64,000 nt of DNA from Erythrobacter sp. QSSC1-22B (GTDB lineage: Bacteria > Pseudomonadota > Alphaproteobacteria > Sphingomonadales > Sphingomonadaceae), in the NCBI RefSeq assembly GCF_001678665.1, contig NZ_LZRP01000002.1, positions 186,001 to 250,000 on the forward strand. Direction: 5' to 3'. Positions within the stretch are counted from its first letter, which is position 1, and every line of letters begins with the position of its first letter. The notes under the pieces were generated by a model. It worked only from the letters and a program-made list of their open reading frames with translations. It searched no databases and had not been told where the DNA came from. This document shows, piece by piece, positions 55,928 through 64,000 of this stretch. A program made the translations under genes and the position numbers.

Positions 55928-56938
55928 GTGGACCTTTCCAGCAAACGCATTCTCGTGACCGGGGCCGACGGCTTCATCGGATCGCACCTGGTCGAACACC
56001 TCGTCGGGCTAGGCGCGGATGTGCGCGCGTTCGTCTATTACAACAGCTTCAACAGCTGGGGCTGGCTCGACCAGTCGCCCGAGAATGTGAAGAAGGCGAT
56101 CGACGTGTTCGCAGGCGACATCCGCGATCCCAACGGCGTGCGCACCGCGATGCAAGATTGCGACGTGGTGATGCATCTGGCCGCGCTGATCGCGATCCCC
56201 TTCAGCTACCATTCGCCCGATAGCTACGTCGACACCAACGTCAAGGGCACGCTCAACGTGGTCCAGGCGGCGCGCGACCTCGGCGTCGAACGTGTGGTCC
56301 ACACCTCCACCAGCGAAGTCTACGGCACCGCGCGCTTCGTCCCGATCACCGAAGAGCATCCGTTGCAGGGCCAGTCGCCTTATTCTGCGAGCAAGATCGG
56401 CGCGGACCAGATCGCGCAGAGCTTCTACCTCTCGTTCGAGACTCCGGTGGCGACCATCCGCCCGTTCAACACCTACGGCCCGCGCCAGTCCGCGCGCGCG
56501 GTGATCCCCACGATCATCACGCAGATCGCCAACGGCAAGCGGGAAATTCGCTTGGGCGCGACGCACCCGACCCGCGATTTCAACTATGTCTCTGATACGG
56601 TGCGCGGCTTTTGCGCGGTGGCCCAGTCGGACCGCGCGCTGGGTGAGGTCATCAATATCGGCAGCAACTACGAGATCTCCATCGGAGAGACCGCCGCGCT
56701 GATCGCCGAGCGGATGGGCCACGACGTTCGGATCGTCAGCGACGACCAGCGCCTGCGCCCCGAGAAGAGCGAGGTCGAACGCCTGTGGGCCGCCAACGAC
56801 AAGGCCGCCGAGCTGACGGGATGGTCGCCGGAATATGGCACGCGCGAAGGCTTCGGCCGCGGAATCGAGGAGACGATCGAATGGTTCACCGATCCCGGCA
56901 ATCTGTCGCAATACAAAGCTGACACCTACAACATCTGA
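55928..56938 (+). CDS. legB: NDP-GlcNAc 4,6-dehydratase, legionaminic acid pathway (LegB)
   Basis: 336 residues. SDR-extended fold: TGADGFIGSHL for NAD, catalytic TSTSEVYG and the YSASK pair. The C-terminal half matches GDP-mannose/UDP-GlcNAc 4,6-dehydratases, and the following legC, legI and legG identify the pathway. In the Campylobacter pathway LegB makes the 4-keto-6-deoxy intermediate from GDP-GlcNAc. First gene of a seven-gene operon; the start is GTG at 55928. Confidence 0.85.
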   Translation: MDLSSKRILVTGADGFIGSHLVEHLVGLGADVRAFVYYNSFNSWGWLDQSPENVKKAIDVFAGDIRDPNGVRTAMQDCDVVMHLAALIAIPFSYHSPDSYVDTNVKGTLNVVQAARDLGVERVVHTSTSEVYGTARFVPITEEHPLQGQSPYSASKIGADQIAQSFYLSFETPVATIRPFNTYGPRQSARAVIPTIITQIANGKREIRLGATHPTRDFNYVSDTVRGFCAVAQSDRALGEVINIGSNYEISIGETAALIAERMGHDVRIVSDDQRLRPEKSEVERLWAANDKAAELTGWSPEYGTREGFGRGIEETIEWFTDPGNLSQYKADTYNI

Positions 56939-56963
56939 TGGAAAGCGCCTTCAAGGCACCGGC

Positions 56964-58148
56964 ATGAGCGACACCGCCCAATCCATTCTCGAGACGGTTC
57001 GCCGGGTCGTCGGCGACCGGGACGGCTTTGTCCCGCTGCATGAACCCGAATTCGCCGGCAACGAGGCGGCCTATGTCGCCGATTGCATCGAGACGGGCTG
57101 GGTCTCCTCGGTGGGCGCCTATGTCGACCGGTTCGAGAAGGATCTGGCGGCTTTCACTGGGGTCGGTCATGCCGTGGCCACGATGAATGGGACTGCAGCG
57201 CTGCATATTGCGCTGCTGCTGGCCGGGGTGAAGCCGGGCGACGAAGTCCTGATGCCAACGCTGACCTTCGTCGCCACTGCCAACGCCACCGCCTACGCCG
57301 GCGCCACGCCGCATTTCGTCGACAGCGAATCCGAAACGCTCGCCGTTGATCCGATTGCCTTGGAGAGGCACCTTGCCGCGACCTGTGAAATGCGCGGGGA
57401 TCAGTGCTACAATCGCCAGAGCGATGCGCGGATCGGCGCGCTGATCGTGATGCATGCCTTTGGCCACCCGGCCAAGCTCGACGAGCTCGTCGCTCTGTGC
57501 GCGCGCTGGCACATCCCCCTCGTCGAAGATGCTGCGGAATCGCTCGGTTCAAGCTACAAAGGCAAGCATACGGGCCAGTTCGGCTTGATCGCCGCGCTCA
57601 GCTTCAATGGCAACAAGGTCATGACCACCGGCGGCGGAGGCGCGATCCTGACCAACGACCCGGTGCTTGCCAAGCGGGCCAAGCACCTCACCACCACGGC
57701 ACGCGTCCCGCACCGCTGGAACTTCGTCCATGACGAAATCGGCTTCAATTATCGCCTGCCCAATCTCAATGCGGCGCTCGGCTGCGCGCAATTGGAACGC
57801 GTGCCCGAAATGCTCGCGCGCAAAAGGGTGTTGGCACAGCGTTATGAAGAGGCGTTCGCGCAACTCGACGGGCTGCGCTTCCTGAGCGAGCCGCAGGACG
57901 CCTCGAGCAATTACTGGCTGTGTACGCTGCTGCTCGACCGGGCGGATGTTGTCGTCCACGAACAGGTGCTCGAAGCGCTCAATGATGCCGATCTGATGGC
58001 CCGTCCGGTCTGGACGCTGATGCACCGGCTCACGATGTTCGCCAATTCGCCGCGCGCCGATCTGGCTTGCGCGGAAGATCTTGCCGCGAGAATCATAAAT
58101 ATTCCCAGCAGCCCGAACCTGGTCGGCCCTCCCGGAAGCGGACAATGA
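56964..58148 (+). CDS. legC: PLP-dependent aminotransferase, legionaminic acid pathway (LegC)
   Basis: 394 residues, DegT/DnrJ/EryC1 family. GTAALHIALLLAGVKPGDEV, the EDAAESLGSSYKGKH region and the PLP Lys in SFNGNKVMTTGGGG. It aminates C4 of the 4-keto sugar made by LegB. It is followed directly by legF: the stop TGA overlaps the legF ATG (ATGA, 58145-58148). Confidence 0.88.
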   Translation: MSDTAQSILETVRRVVGDRDGFVPLHEPEFAGNEAAYVADCIETGWVSSVGAYVDRFEKDLAAFTGVGHAVATMNGTAALHIALLLAGVKPGDEVLMPTLTFVATANATAYAGATPHFVDSESETLAVDPIALERHLAATCEMRGDQCYNRQSDARIGALIVMHAFGHPAKLDELVALCARWHIPLVEDAAESLGSSYKGKHTGQFGLIAALSFNGNKVMTTGGGGAILTNDPVLAKRAKHLTTTARVPHRWNFVHDEIGFNYRLPNLNAALGCAQLERVPEMLARKRVLAQRYEEAFAQLDGLRFLSEPQDASSNYWLCTLLLDRADVVVHEQVLEALNDADLMARPVWTLMHRLTMFANSPRADLACAEDLAARIINIPSSPNLVGPPGSGQ

Positions 58149-58845
58149 CCCTGGCGCTGATCCCCGCGCGCGGGGATCCAAGGGCATCCCGCGCAAGAAC
58201 ATCCGCGAGCTCGCGGGTAAGCCGCTGATTGCCTGGACCATCCAAGCCGCTCTCGCTGCCAAGGGCGTCGAGCGGGTGGTCGTGTCGACCGAGGACGAGG
58301 AGATCGCCGAAGTGGCGCGCAATTGGGGGGCTGAAACCCCCTTCTTGCGCCCGGCCGAACTCGCCTCCGATACCGCACCGGGGATAGCCCCCGTCCTCGA
58401 TGCGATCAATCATTTGCCCGGGCACGACTCGCTCATCCTCCTCCAGCCTACCTCGCCCTTGCGTAGCGCAGCGCAGATCGAAGGCTTGCTGTCCTTCGCG
58501 GCCGAGCGGGAGGCATCCTCGGTAGTATCGGTCTGCGAGGTCGAGGAGCACCCGTCCTGGATGTTCCACAAGGATTCGGACGGAATGCTGGCTCCCTATG
58601 CTGGTCTTGAGGAGGCGACGCGACGGCAGGATCTGGCGAGTCTTTATAGTCTCAACGGAGCCATGTATTGGGTCCGGACGGACTGGTTGCGCAAAACCCG
58701 CAGCTTGGTCGGCGAAGGTACGCTTGGCTTCTGCATGGACGCAGAAAGTTCGGCCGATATCGACACGATGCTTGATTGGCGGGTTGCCGAATTGCTCATG
58801 ACCGAGCGGGAGGCCGGATCGAAGGTTTCGGGAGCGGGACGATGA
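58145..58845 (+). pseudogene. legF: CMP-legionaminic acid synthetase (LegF/NeuA-like), -1 frameshift at 58172-58175
   Basis: Translation starts MTLALIPARG, then reads out of frame to a stop after 27 codons. Adding one G to the four-G run at 58172-58175 restores ALIPARGGSKGIPRKNIREL, the CTP-binding signature, and joins the open frame ending at 58845 (233 codons, family length). It also contains LLQPTSPLRSAAQ and the Asp-containing C-terminus. The lost base disconnects the nucleotide-binding N-terminus from the rest, so CMP activation is presumably abolished unless expression is corrected by slippage. Confidence 0.9.
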
Positions 58846-59477
58846 CCGATATTTTCATTTTCGGCGCATCGGGTTTCGCGCGTGAGACCGCCGATGTGGC
58901 TATATCGAACGGCTACACGCCGGTGTTTGTCATCCGCGACGAGGGCGGTTCGGACGATCTTTCGGATTTCGGCGGGGTCATCGCGGAACCAGAGTTGAGT
59001 CGCCAGTCCGGGGCGGATTGCGCTATCGGCATCGCTGACGTTTCTATCCGACGCAGGATCGTCGATACCTTTGGGCCCGCCTTCCAGTTTCCGGCTCTGA
59101 TCCATCCGCTGGCCAGTTTCGGTCACAGACAGCGGGAAGTCGCGGAAGCATCGGAGGGGACGATCATCTGCGCCGGAGCGCGCTTCGAGAGCAGGATCAC
59201 ACTGGGGAGATTTGGCGTTTTCAATCTCAATTCAACGATCTGCCACGATTCGATCGTGGACGACTTCTGCCATATCGCCCCGGGGGCGAACCTTTCCGGC
59301 TATGTGCATCTGCATGAAGGTGTCTGGGTCGGGACCGGCGCGGCGATCAACCAGGGCAGCCCCGAGGCCCACCGCCAGATAGGACGAAACACGATGATCG
59401 GATCGGGCGCTGTGGTGGTGCAGGATTGCGACGCCGACAGCGTCTATGTCGGCGTTCCGGCGAGGAAGCGCGCATGA
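58842..59477 (+). CDS. legH: sugar O/N-acyltransferase, LegH/NeuD/PglD type
   Basis: 211 residues. An N-terminal Rossmann-like domain (FIFGASGFARETADVA) is followed by a left-handed beta-helix hexapeptide-repeat region (from about residue 110: GTIICAGARFESRI, ICHDSIVDDFCHIAPGANLSG), the PglD/NeuD plan. It likely N-acetylates the 4-amino group. ATG overlaps the legF stop; its own stop overlaps legI. Confidence 0.82.
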   Translation: MTDIFIFGASGFARETADVAISNGYTPVFVIRDEGGSDDLSDFGGVIAEPELSRQSGADCAIGIADVSIRRRIVDTFGPAFQFPALIHPLASFGHRQREVAEASEGTIICAGARFESRITLGRFGVFNLNSTICHDSIVDDFCHIAPGANLSGYVHLHEGVWVGTGAAINQGSPEAHRQIGRNTMIGSGAVVVQDCDADSVYVGVPARKRA

Positions 59478-60481
59478 CCCGCTGTCTCATCATCGCCGAA
59501 GCCGGGGTCAATCACAACGGCTCGATCGAGCGCGCGGTCGATCTGGTCGCCGCTGCCGCCGAGGCCGGTGCGGATCTCGTTAAGTTCCAGACCTTTGACG
59601 CGGGCAAGATCATCTCTCGCGATGCCGCGAAGGCAGCCTATCAGATCGCCTCCACCGGCAACGCCGAAACCCAGTTCGAGATGGTCCAGGCGCTTGAATT
59701 GTCAAAAGAGGCCCATGTGCGGCTGATTGAAGCATGCGAAGCGCATGGTATCGGCTTCTTTTCGACGGCATTCGATCCGGGATCGCTCGATTTCCTCCTC
59801 GAACTCGGGCTCGACAGGATCAAGGTGCCTTCGGGCGAACTCACCAACCTGCCGTTGTTGCGCCGTTTCGCCGCGACCACGCTGCCGGTCATCCTTTCCA
59901 CCGGGATGGCCACGATGGACGAAATTCAGGACGCCGTGCAAGTGTTCGAAGCGGCCGGAATCGAGCGGTCGAACATCACGATCCTGCACTGCAACACCGA
60001 ATATCCGACGCCCTACGAAGATGTGAACCTCAAGGCGATGCTCGCCATCGGTGAACAGTTCGAGACGCCGATCGGCTATTCGGATCACACGCTGGGCATC
60101 GAGATCCCGATCGCCGCCGTCACGCTGGGCGCTACGGTGATCGAGAAGCATTTCACGCTCGACCGGACGCTGACGGGGCCGGACCACGCCGCAAGCCTCG
60201 AGCCGGATGAATTGCGCGCGATGTGCGCTGGCATCCGCAACGTCGAGAAGGCGCTTTCTGGCGACGGACTCAAGACACCTTCGCCCAGCGAGCTACCCAA
60301 CCGCGCCATCGCGCGCAAATCGATCGTCGCGGCGCAGGCCATCGTAAAGGGCGATGTACTCACCGAAGAGAACCTGGGGACCAAGCGTCCAGGAACCGGG
60401 ATTTCGCCGATGCGGTGGGACGAGGTGATCGGTTCGCGGGCCACGCGCGACTATCAGGACGACGAGCAGATCGAACTGTGA
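59474..60481 (+). CDS. legI: legionaminic acid synthase (NeuB family)
   Basis: 335 residues. NeuB-family start CLIIAEAGVNHNGSIERA, the TIM-barrel core including TAFDPGSLDFL and the IGYSDHTLG region, and a C-terminal SAF (antifreeze-like) domain (about residues 280-335, AIARKSIVAAQAIVKGD). It condenses phosphoenolpyruvate with the 2,4-diacetamido sugar to make the nine-carbon acid. NeuB, LegI and PseI cannot be separated by eye; the operon decides for LegI. Confidence 0.88.
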   Translation: MTRCLIIAEAGVNHNGSIERAVDLVAAAAEAGADLVKFQTFDAGKIISRDAAKAAYQIASTGNAETQFEMVQALELSKEAHVRLIEACEAHGIGFFSTAFDPGSLDFLLELGLDRIKVPSGELTNLPLLRRFAATTLPVILSTGMATMDEIQDAVQVFEAAGIERSNITILHCNTEYPTPYEDVNLKAMLAIGEQFETPIGYSDHTLGIEIPIAAVTLGATVIEKHFTLDRTLTGPDHAASLEPDELRAMCAGIRNVEKALSGDGLKTPSPSELPNRAIARKSIVAAQAIVKGDVLTEENLGTKRPGTGISPMRWDEVIGSRATRDYQDDEQIEL

Positions 60482-61677
60482 CCAGGAAGATCGCCATCGT
60501 CACCGGCACCAGGGCGGAATACGGCCTGCTGAAGCGGCTGATCCGCCGGGTGCAGGAATCCGAGCTTACCGAGTTGCAGCTGGTGGTCACAGGCGCGCAT
60601 CTTTCACCCGAATTCGGCATGACCGTGAGCGAGATCGAAGCGGACGGCTTTCCAATCGCCGACCGGCTCGACATGCTGCTGAGTTCTGACAGCGCGGTCG
60701 GGGTGACCAAGGCGACGGGGCTGGGCATGATCGGTTTTGCCGACAGCTTTCGCCGGCTCGATCCCGACGTCGTGGTGCTGCTGGGCGACCGGTTCGAGAT
60801 CCTCGGTGCAGCGGCAGCGGCACTGTTCGCATCGATCCCGATCGCGCATCTCCATGGCGGAGAAACCACCGAAGGCGCGTTCGACGAGGCGATCCGTCAT
60901 TCGGTGACCAAGATGGCGCATCTGCATTTCGTCGCCGCCGAACCCTATCGCCGCCGAGTCGTCCAGCTGGGCGAGGATCCCGCGAGGGTCTTCGAGGTCG
61001 GCGGTCTGGGGCTCGACGCGATCGCCGATCTTGAGGCGATGCCGCGCGCCGAGCTAGAACGGTCACTGGGCTGGCAATTCGGCGCCGAGAGCCTGCTGGT
61101 CACCTATCACCCCGAGACCATCGCGGGTCTCGATCCTGCCACGCAATTGAATGAATTGCTCGCGGCGCTGGATCTGCGCCCGAAGACGCATCTGCTTTTC
61201 ACCCTGCCCAATGCCGACACGGGTGGGCGGGCGCTGATCGCCCGGATCGAGGATTATGTCGCCACCCGCGCCAATGCCGTCGCGCATTGCTCGCTCGGGC
61301 AGCACCGCTATCTTTCGGCGCTGCGCTATGTCGATGGTGTGGTCGGGAATTCGTCCAGTGGCCTGCTCGAGGCCCCCAGCTTCGGGATCGGGACGGTCGA
61401 TATCGGCGAGCGGCAAGCCGGTCGACTGGCCGCAGCCAGCGTCGTTCGGTGCGCTCCGAAAAGAACCGCCATCGCCGCGCAGATTGCCTGCATCCTGTCA
61501 GCCGAATTCCGCAGCAGTCTCGCCGGCGTCGCGAACCCCTATGGCAGTGGCGGAGCGACGGACGCGATCTTTGCCGTGCTGAGCGACTGCCCGCTCGACA
61601 ATCTCCTGCGCAAGCGCTTTCACGATATCGTAGCCGAGAACTGCCAGGCAGTCGCCAGTACCGGCGAGGTGAATTGA
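60478..61677 (+). CDS. legG: NDP-sugar 2-epimerase, hydrolysing (LegG/NeuC family)
   Basis: 399 residues from a GTG at 60478 that overlaps the legI stop. UDP-GlcNAc 2-epimerase family: TGTRAEYGLLKRL, LLGDRFEILGAAAAALFASIPIAHLHGGETTEGAFDE (HGGE is the hallmark) and the C-terminal NSSSGLLEA. It converts the NDP sugar to free 2,4-diacetamido-2,4,6-trideoxymannose. It follows legI as in Campylobacter jejuni. Confidence 0.86.
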   Translation: MTRKIAIVTGTRAEYGLLKRLIRRVQESELTELQLVVTGAHLSPEFGMTVSEIEADGFPIADRLDMLLSSDSAVGVTKATGLGMIGFADSFRRLDPDVVVLLGDRFEILGAAAAALFASIPIAHLHGGETTEGAFDEAIRHSVTKMAHLHFVAAEPYRRRVVQLGEDPARVFEVGGLGLDAIADLEAMPRAELERSLGWQFGAESLLVTYHPETIAGLDPATQLNELLAALDLRPKTHLLFTLPNADTGGRALIARIEDYVATRANAVAHCSLGQHRYLSALRYVDGVVGNSSSGLLEAPSFGIGTVDIGERQAGRLAAASVVRCAPKRTAIAAQIACILSAEFRSSLAGVANPYGSGGATDAIFAVLSDCPLDNLLRKRFHDIVAENCQAVASTGEVN

Positions 61678-61696
61678 CCATGGGTATCGAACACTG

Positions 61697-62749
61697 ATGG
61701 GTATCCAACAATGGCGCGAGGCCTTGCTCGACTGCGAAGCAAGCATTAAAGAGGCGATTGCTTCGCTGGATCGCTCGGGTCTGCAGATTGCTCTGGTCAC
61801 GCGCGCCGACGATGCGCTCGTCGGGACCGTAACGGATGGGGATATTCGCCGCGGCCTGCTGCGCGGCCTGACACTCGACTGTCCGGTCGAGGAGATTCTT
61901 CACCGCGAACCCATGATTGTTCCGCCGGAACTGCCGCAGGAGGCCGTACTGCAGATCATGGCCGCCAACAAAATTAACCAGCTGCCGATTGTCGATGGCA
62001 ATCGGCAATTGCGCGGCCTGCATGTCTGGCATGAGATGCAGGCGCATTTTGAGCGAACCAATCTAATGGTCGTGATGGCCGGGGGTAAAGGCACCAGGCT
62101 CCGGCCCTTCACCGAGAACTGTCCCAAACCTATGCTCCCCGTAGCTGGCAAACCCATGCTCGAGCACATAGTGGAACGAGCGAAGCTCGCAGGGATCAAG
62201 CGGTTTCTGTTCTCGGTCCACTACCTCGGCCATATGATCGAAGAGCATTTCGGCGATGGCGAGGCCTGGGGGGTCGAGATCGACTATCTGCGTGAAGACC
62301 GGCCTTTGGGCACCGGCGGCGCTCTCAGCCTGATCGAGAACCCACCGCCCGCCCCTTTCCTTGTTACCAATGGCGATGTGATGACGCAGGTCGGCTACGG
62401 CGACCTGATCGATTATCACGTTGCGCATGGCGCGGTCGCCACCATGGCGGTCCGCAATCATGAATTGGAAAACCCTTTTGGCGTGGTCAGCACCAACGGT
62501 CTCGATATAACCGGGTTCGAAGAGAAACCGATCGTCCGTAGCCACGTTAATGCCGGGATTTACGTGATCGATCCTTCGGCACTTGACTGTCTTGAACAAG
62601 GCAAACATTGCGACATGCCGACGCTTTTCGGGCGTTTACGCGATCAATCTCGCCGGACGATCGTTTTTCCGCTTCACGAGCAATGGCTCGATGTCGGGCG
62701 CCCCGACGATCTTGAGCGGGCACAACAGGAACCATCCAATGTTCGCTGA
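61697..62749 (+). CDS. ptmE: CBS-domain nucleotidyltransferase (PtmE-like)
   Basis: 350 residues. Two CBS-type repeats occupy about residues 1-115 (LVGTVTDGDIRRGLL, NQLPIVDG). They are followed by a nucleotidyltransferase domain with the signature VVMAGGKGTRLRPFT and KPMLPVAGKPML. In C. jejuni PtmE is a glucosamine-1-phosphate guanylyltransferase of the same domain plan, which feeds GDP-GlcNAc into LegB. The CBS part suggests nucleotide-dependent regulation. It ends the operon. Confidence 0.82.
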   Translation: MGIQQWREALLDCEASIKEAIASLDRSGLQIALVTRADDALVGTVTDGDIRRGLLRGLTLDCPVEEILHREPMIVPPELPQEAVLQIMAANKINQLPIVDGNRQLRGLHVWHEMQAHFERTNLMVVMAGGKGTRLRPFTENCPKPMLPVAGKPMLEHIVERAKLAGIKRFLFSVHYLGHMIEEHFGDGEAWGVEIDYLREDRPLGTGGALSLIENPPPAPFLVTNGDVMTQVGYGDLIDYHVAHGAVATMAVRNHELENPFGVVSTNGLDITGFEEKPIVRSHVNAGIYVIDPSALDCLEQGKHCDMPTLFGRLRDQSRRTIVFPLHEQWLDVGRPDDLERAQQEPSNVR

Positions 62750-63158
62750 CGACCGGAGGCTCAATAACCTCGTCTCGATAAATGAGGAACGAGCTCGACA
62801 AGATCGTGTTTCAAGGGCGTGATAGCATCAGTGCACTCCTGCGCATCGACAGTTCATCGTATGTGCAATTGTGCGCATTCATTCCGCCGAATGCGACCAA
62901 AGTTGGGCACCGCCCCTTCGCGTTGTGGCGGAAAAGCCGGTGCCTTTCGGGAACCAGAACAGTTCGCTCCAGCATGCGGGATTTCGGCTATGAATGATTC
63001 GTAATTGGTATTCAGCCACCAATGTTGGCTGAATAAAAGCAATTCCGCAAAGCGGCTAAAGCCGAGTGTATGAGGCGGTTTGCGACATCCTCGCGATACT
63101 CGATCGTATCGGGAGGATGGGTAATTTTCGATGGCTCGAGGGAAGGACGAAGCAAGCA
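62750..63158. other. no recognisable gene (409 bases); probable promoter region
   Basis: A small possible frame (62782-62997) encodes a 71-residue peptide that I do not recognise. The stretch also contains the inverted repeat at 63009-63035. The last ~100 bases presumably carry the promoter of the following dehydratase gene. Confidence 0.5.
63009..63035. other. AT-rich inverted repeat
   Basis: A perfect 10-bp stem TATTCAGCCA (63009-63018) pairs with 63026-63035 across a 7-base centre. No T run follows; it may be an operator or the end of an unknown transcript. Confidence 0.5.
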
Positions 63159-64000
63159 ATGACCGATTTGTTGCACCGAGCAGAGCTACGCCTCATCAAC
63201 ATGTTGAAGCGGCTCGTAGGACTCAATCGAACCACGAAGTTCGGCTTGCTGGTTTTGAGCGACGCCACTTTGTGCGTAGTTTCGGTATGGATTGCTTTTT
63301 CATTACGGCTGGGCGTCTGGGATCTCTGGAGCCCGGCCACCGTAACAGTAATTTTCGCCAGCCTTGCCATCTGGCTTCCTATTTTCTTGACCAGAGGCAT
63401 TTATCGTTCGGTCGTGCGCTTTTCCGGCGCGCGCACGATGGTCGATATTGTGATCGCATGCCTCCTGATGTCTCTGGCTCTGTCGGCCCTATTTATAATC
63501 AACGTGGTTCCGGGCGTGCCGCGAACGATCAGTGTGTTGCAGCCGATGGTCTTTGCCGCATTGCTGGTCATTAGCCGACTCTTTGCTCGCTATGCGTTGT
63601 TCGACCTTCTTAACCAGCGCAATTTCAACGGCTCCCTAAACAATGCACTGATTTTTGGAGCAGGCTCAGCCGGCCGGCAACTTGCGTTGTCGCTCATGCA
63701 CGAGCCGGGAATGATCCTGCGGGGCTATATCGACGATGACGTGCGCCTGGCGGGACAGAAGCTGGACGGGATAAAGATTTACCAAAACAAGGATCTGGAC
63801 CAGCTTGTCACTCGGCTTGAAATCGATACGGTCCTGCTGGCAGTCCCGGGCGCGTCGCGCCAACGACGCACTCAGATCGTCCGCAGTTTTTCCGAGATAC
63901 CCGTTCACGTTCTAACGCTTCCGACAATAAGCAACCTTGTCGACGGCACGGTTTCAACCGACAATCTGCGTGAAATCGAGATCATTGATCTTCTCGGGCG
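63159..64000 (+). CDS. membrane nucleotide-sugar dehydratase/epimerase (FlaA1/CapD/PglF-like), partial
   Basis: 280 codons to the window edge. Four N-terminal transmembrane helices (LLVLSDATLCVVSVWIAF first), then a CoA-binding-like Rossmann domain (NALIFGAGSAGRQLALSL). The catalytic SDR domain of PglF/CapD-type UDP-GlcNAc C6-dehydratases lies beyond 64 kb. The ATG at 63159 is used. Such an enzyme would supply another 4-keto sugar for the surface glycans. Confidence 0.85.
   Translation, partial: MTDLLHRAELRLINMLKRLVGLNRTTKFGLLVLSDATLCVVSVWIAFSLRLGVWDLWSPATVTVIFASLAIWLPIFLTRGIYRSVVRFSGARTMVDIVIACLLMSLALSALFIINVVPGVPRTISVLQPMVFAALLVISRLFARYALFDLLNQRNFNGSLNNALIFGAGSAGRQLALSLMHEPGMILRGYIDDDVRLAGQKLDGIKIYQNKDLDQLVTRLEIDTVLLAVPGASRQRRTQIVRSFSEIPVHVLTLPTISNLVDGTVSTDNLREIEIIDLLG

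Overview
The window is high-GC DNA that reads as an alphaproteobacterium, most likely Sphingomonadales (Erythrobacter/Altererythrobacter-like). This placement is an inference from gene content and was not tested against a database. The supporting content is a MipZ-type ParA ATPase, a TonB-ExbB-ExbD-ExbD operon, glnK-amtB behind a sigma-54 promoter, a ligase-associated DEXH helicase, sterol-desaturase and GMC genes, and many 4-nt (ATGA) gene overlaps.

Positions 1-33.4 kb are a housekeeping backbone. It starts with a partial M20 amidohydrolase, a small membrane protein, a sterol-desaturase-family protein and a GMC oxidoreductase. Next, on the minus strand, come glnK-amtB, prfC with an alpha/beta hydrolase and an EEP phosphatase, pheS-pheT-SDR, rpmI-rplT, two further SDR genes, hisN-like, prs and glpX, then hom with a thioesterase. 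A plus-strand secreted-protein gene sits between hom and glpX and overlaps the hom tail. These are followed by tonB-exbB-exbD-exbD with a hairpin-rich leader, the DEXH helicase, a DUF2059-like protein, the coupled genes mipZ-dnaJ-like-phosphomannomutase, panC, and a HerA-like ATPase.

Positions 33.4-64 kb are a cell-surface island with signs of transfer and decay. Two IS5-family relics precede an O-antigen-ligase-family protein and a Tat-signal beta-helix-like protein, and an IS3-family relic follows. Two closely similar YadA-like trimeric autotransporter genes lie in opposite orientation (39.3-41.4 kb minus, 46.8-48.9 kb plus). They enclose a flippase, an asparagine-synthase-like amidotransferase, an undecaprenyl-phosphate sugar transferase and an HpcH-type aldolase. 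Both adhesin genes are broken by several frame changes, and they share an inverted repeat of about 0.7 kb. Then come an aldo/keto reductase, three glycosyltransferases (two are mutual paralogs) and a Wzy-like polymerase.

From 55.9 to 62.7 kb a compact plus-strand operon encodes an apparent CMP-legionaminic acid pathway by the GDP-sugar route: legB, legC, legF, legH/neuD-like, legI, legG and a CBS-nucleotidyltransferase like PtmE. legF lacks one base in a G run at codon 10-11, which would abolish the last, activating step. The window ends inside a FlaA1/CapD-type membrane nucleotide-sugar dehydratase.

I found no tRNA, rRNA or CRISPR array. The main points of interest are the inverted, broken adhesin pair around a glycan cassette, the legF frameshift, and the concentration of frame lesions in surface genes while the backbone is intact.
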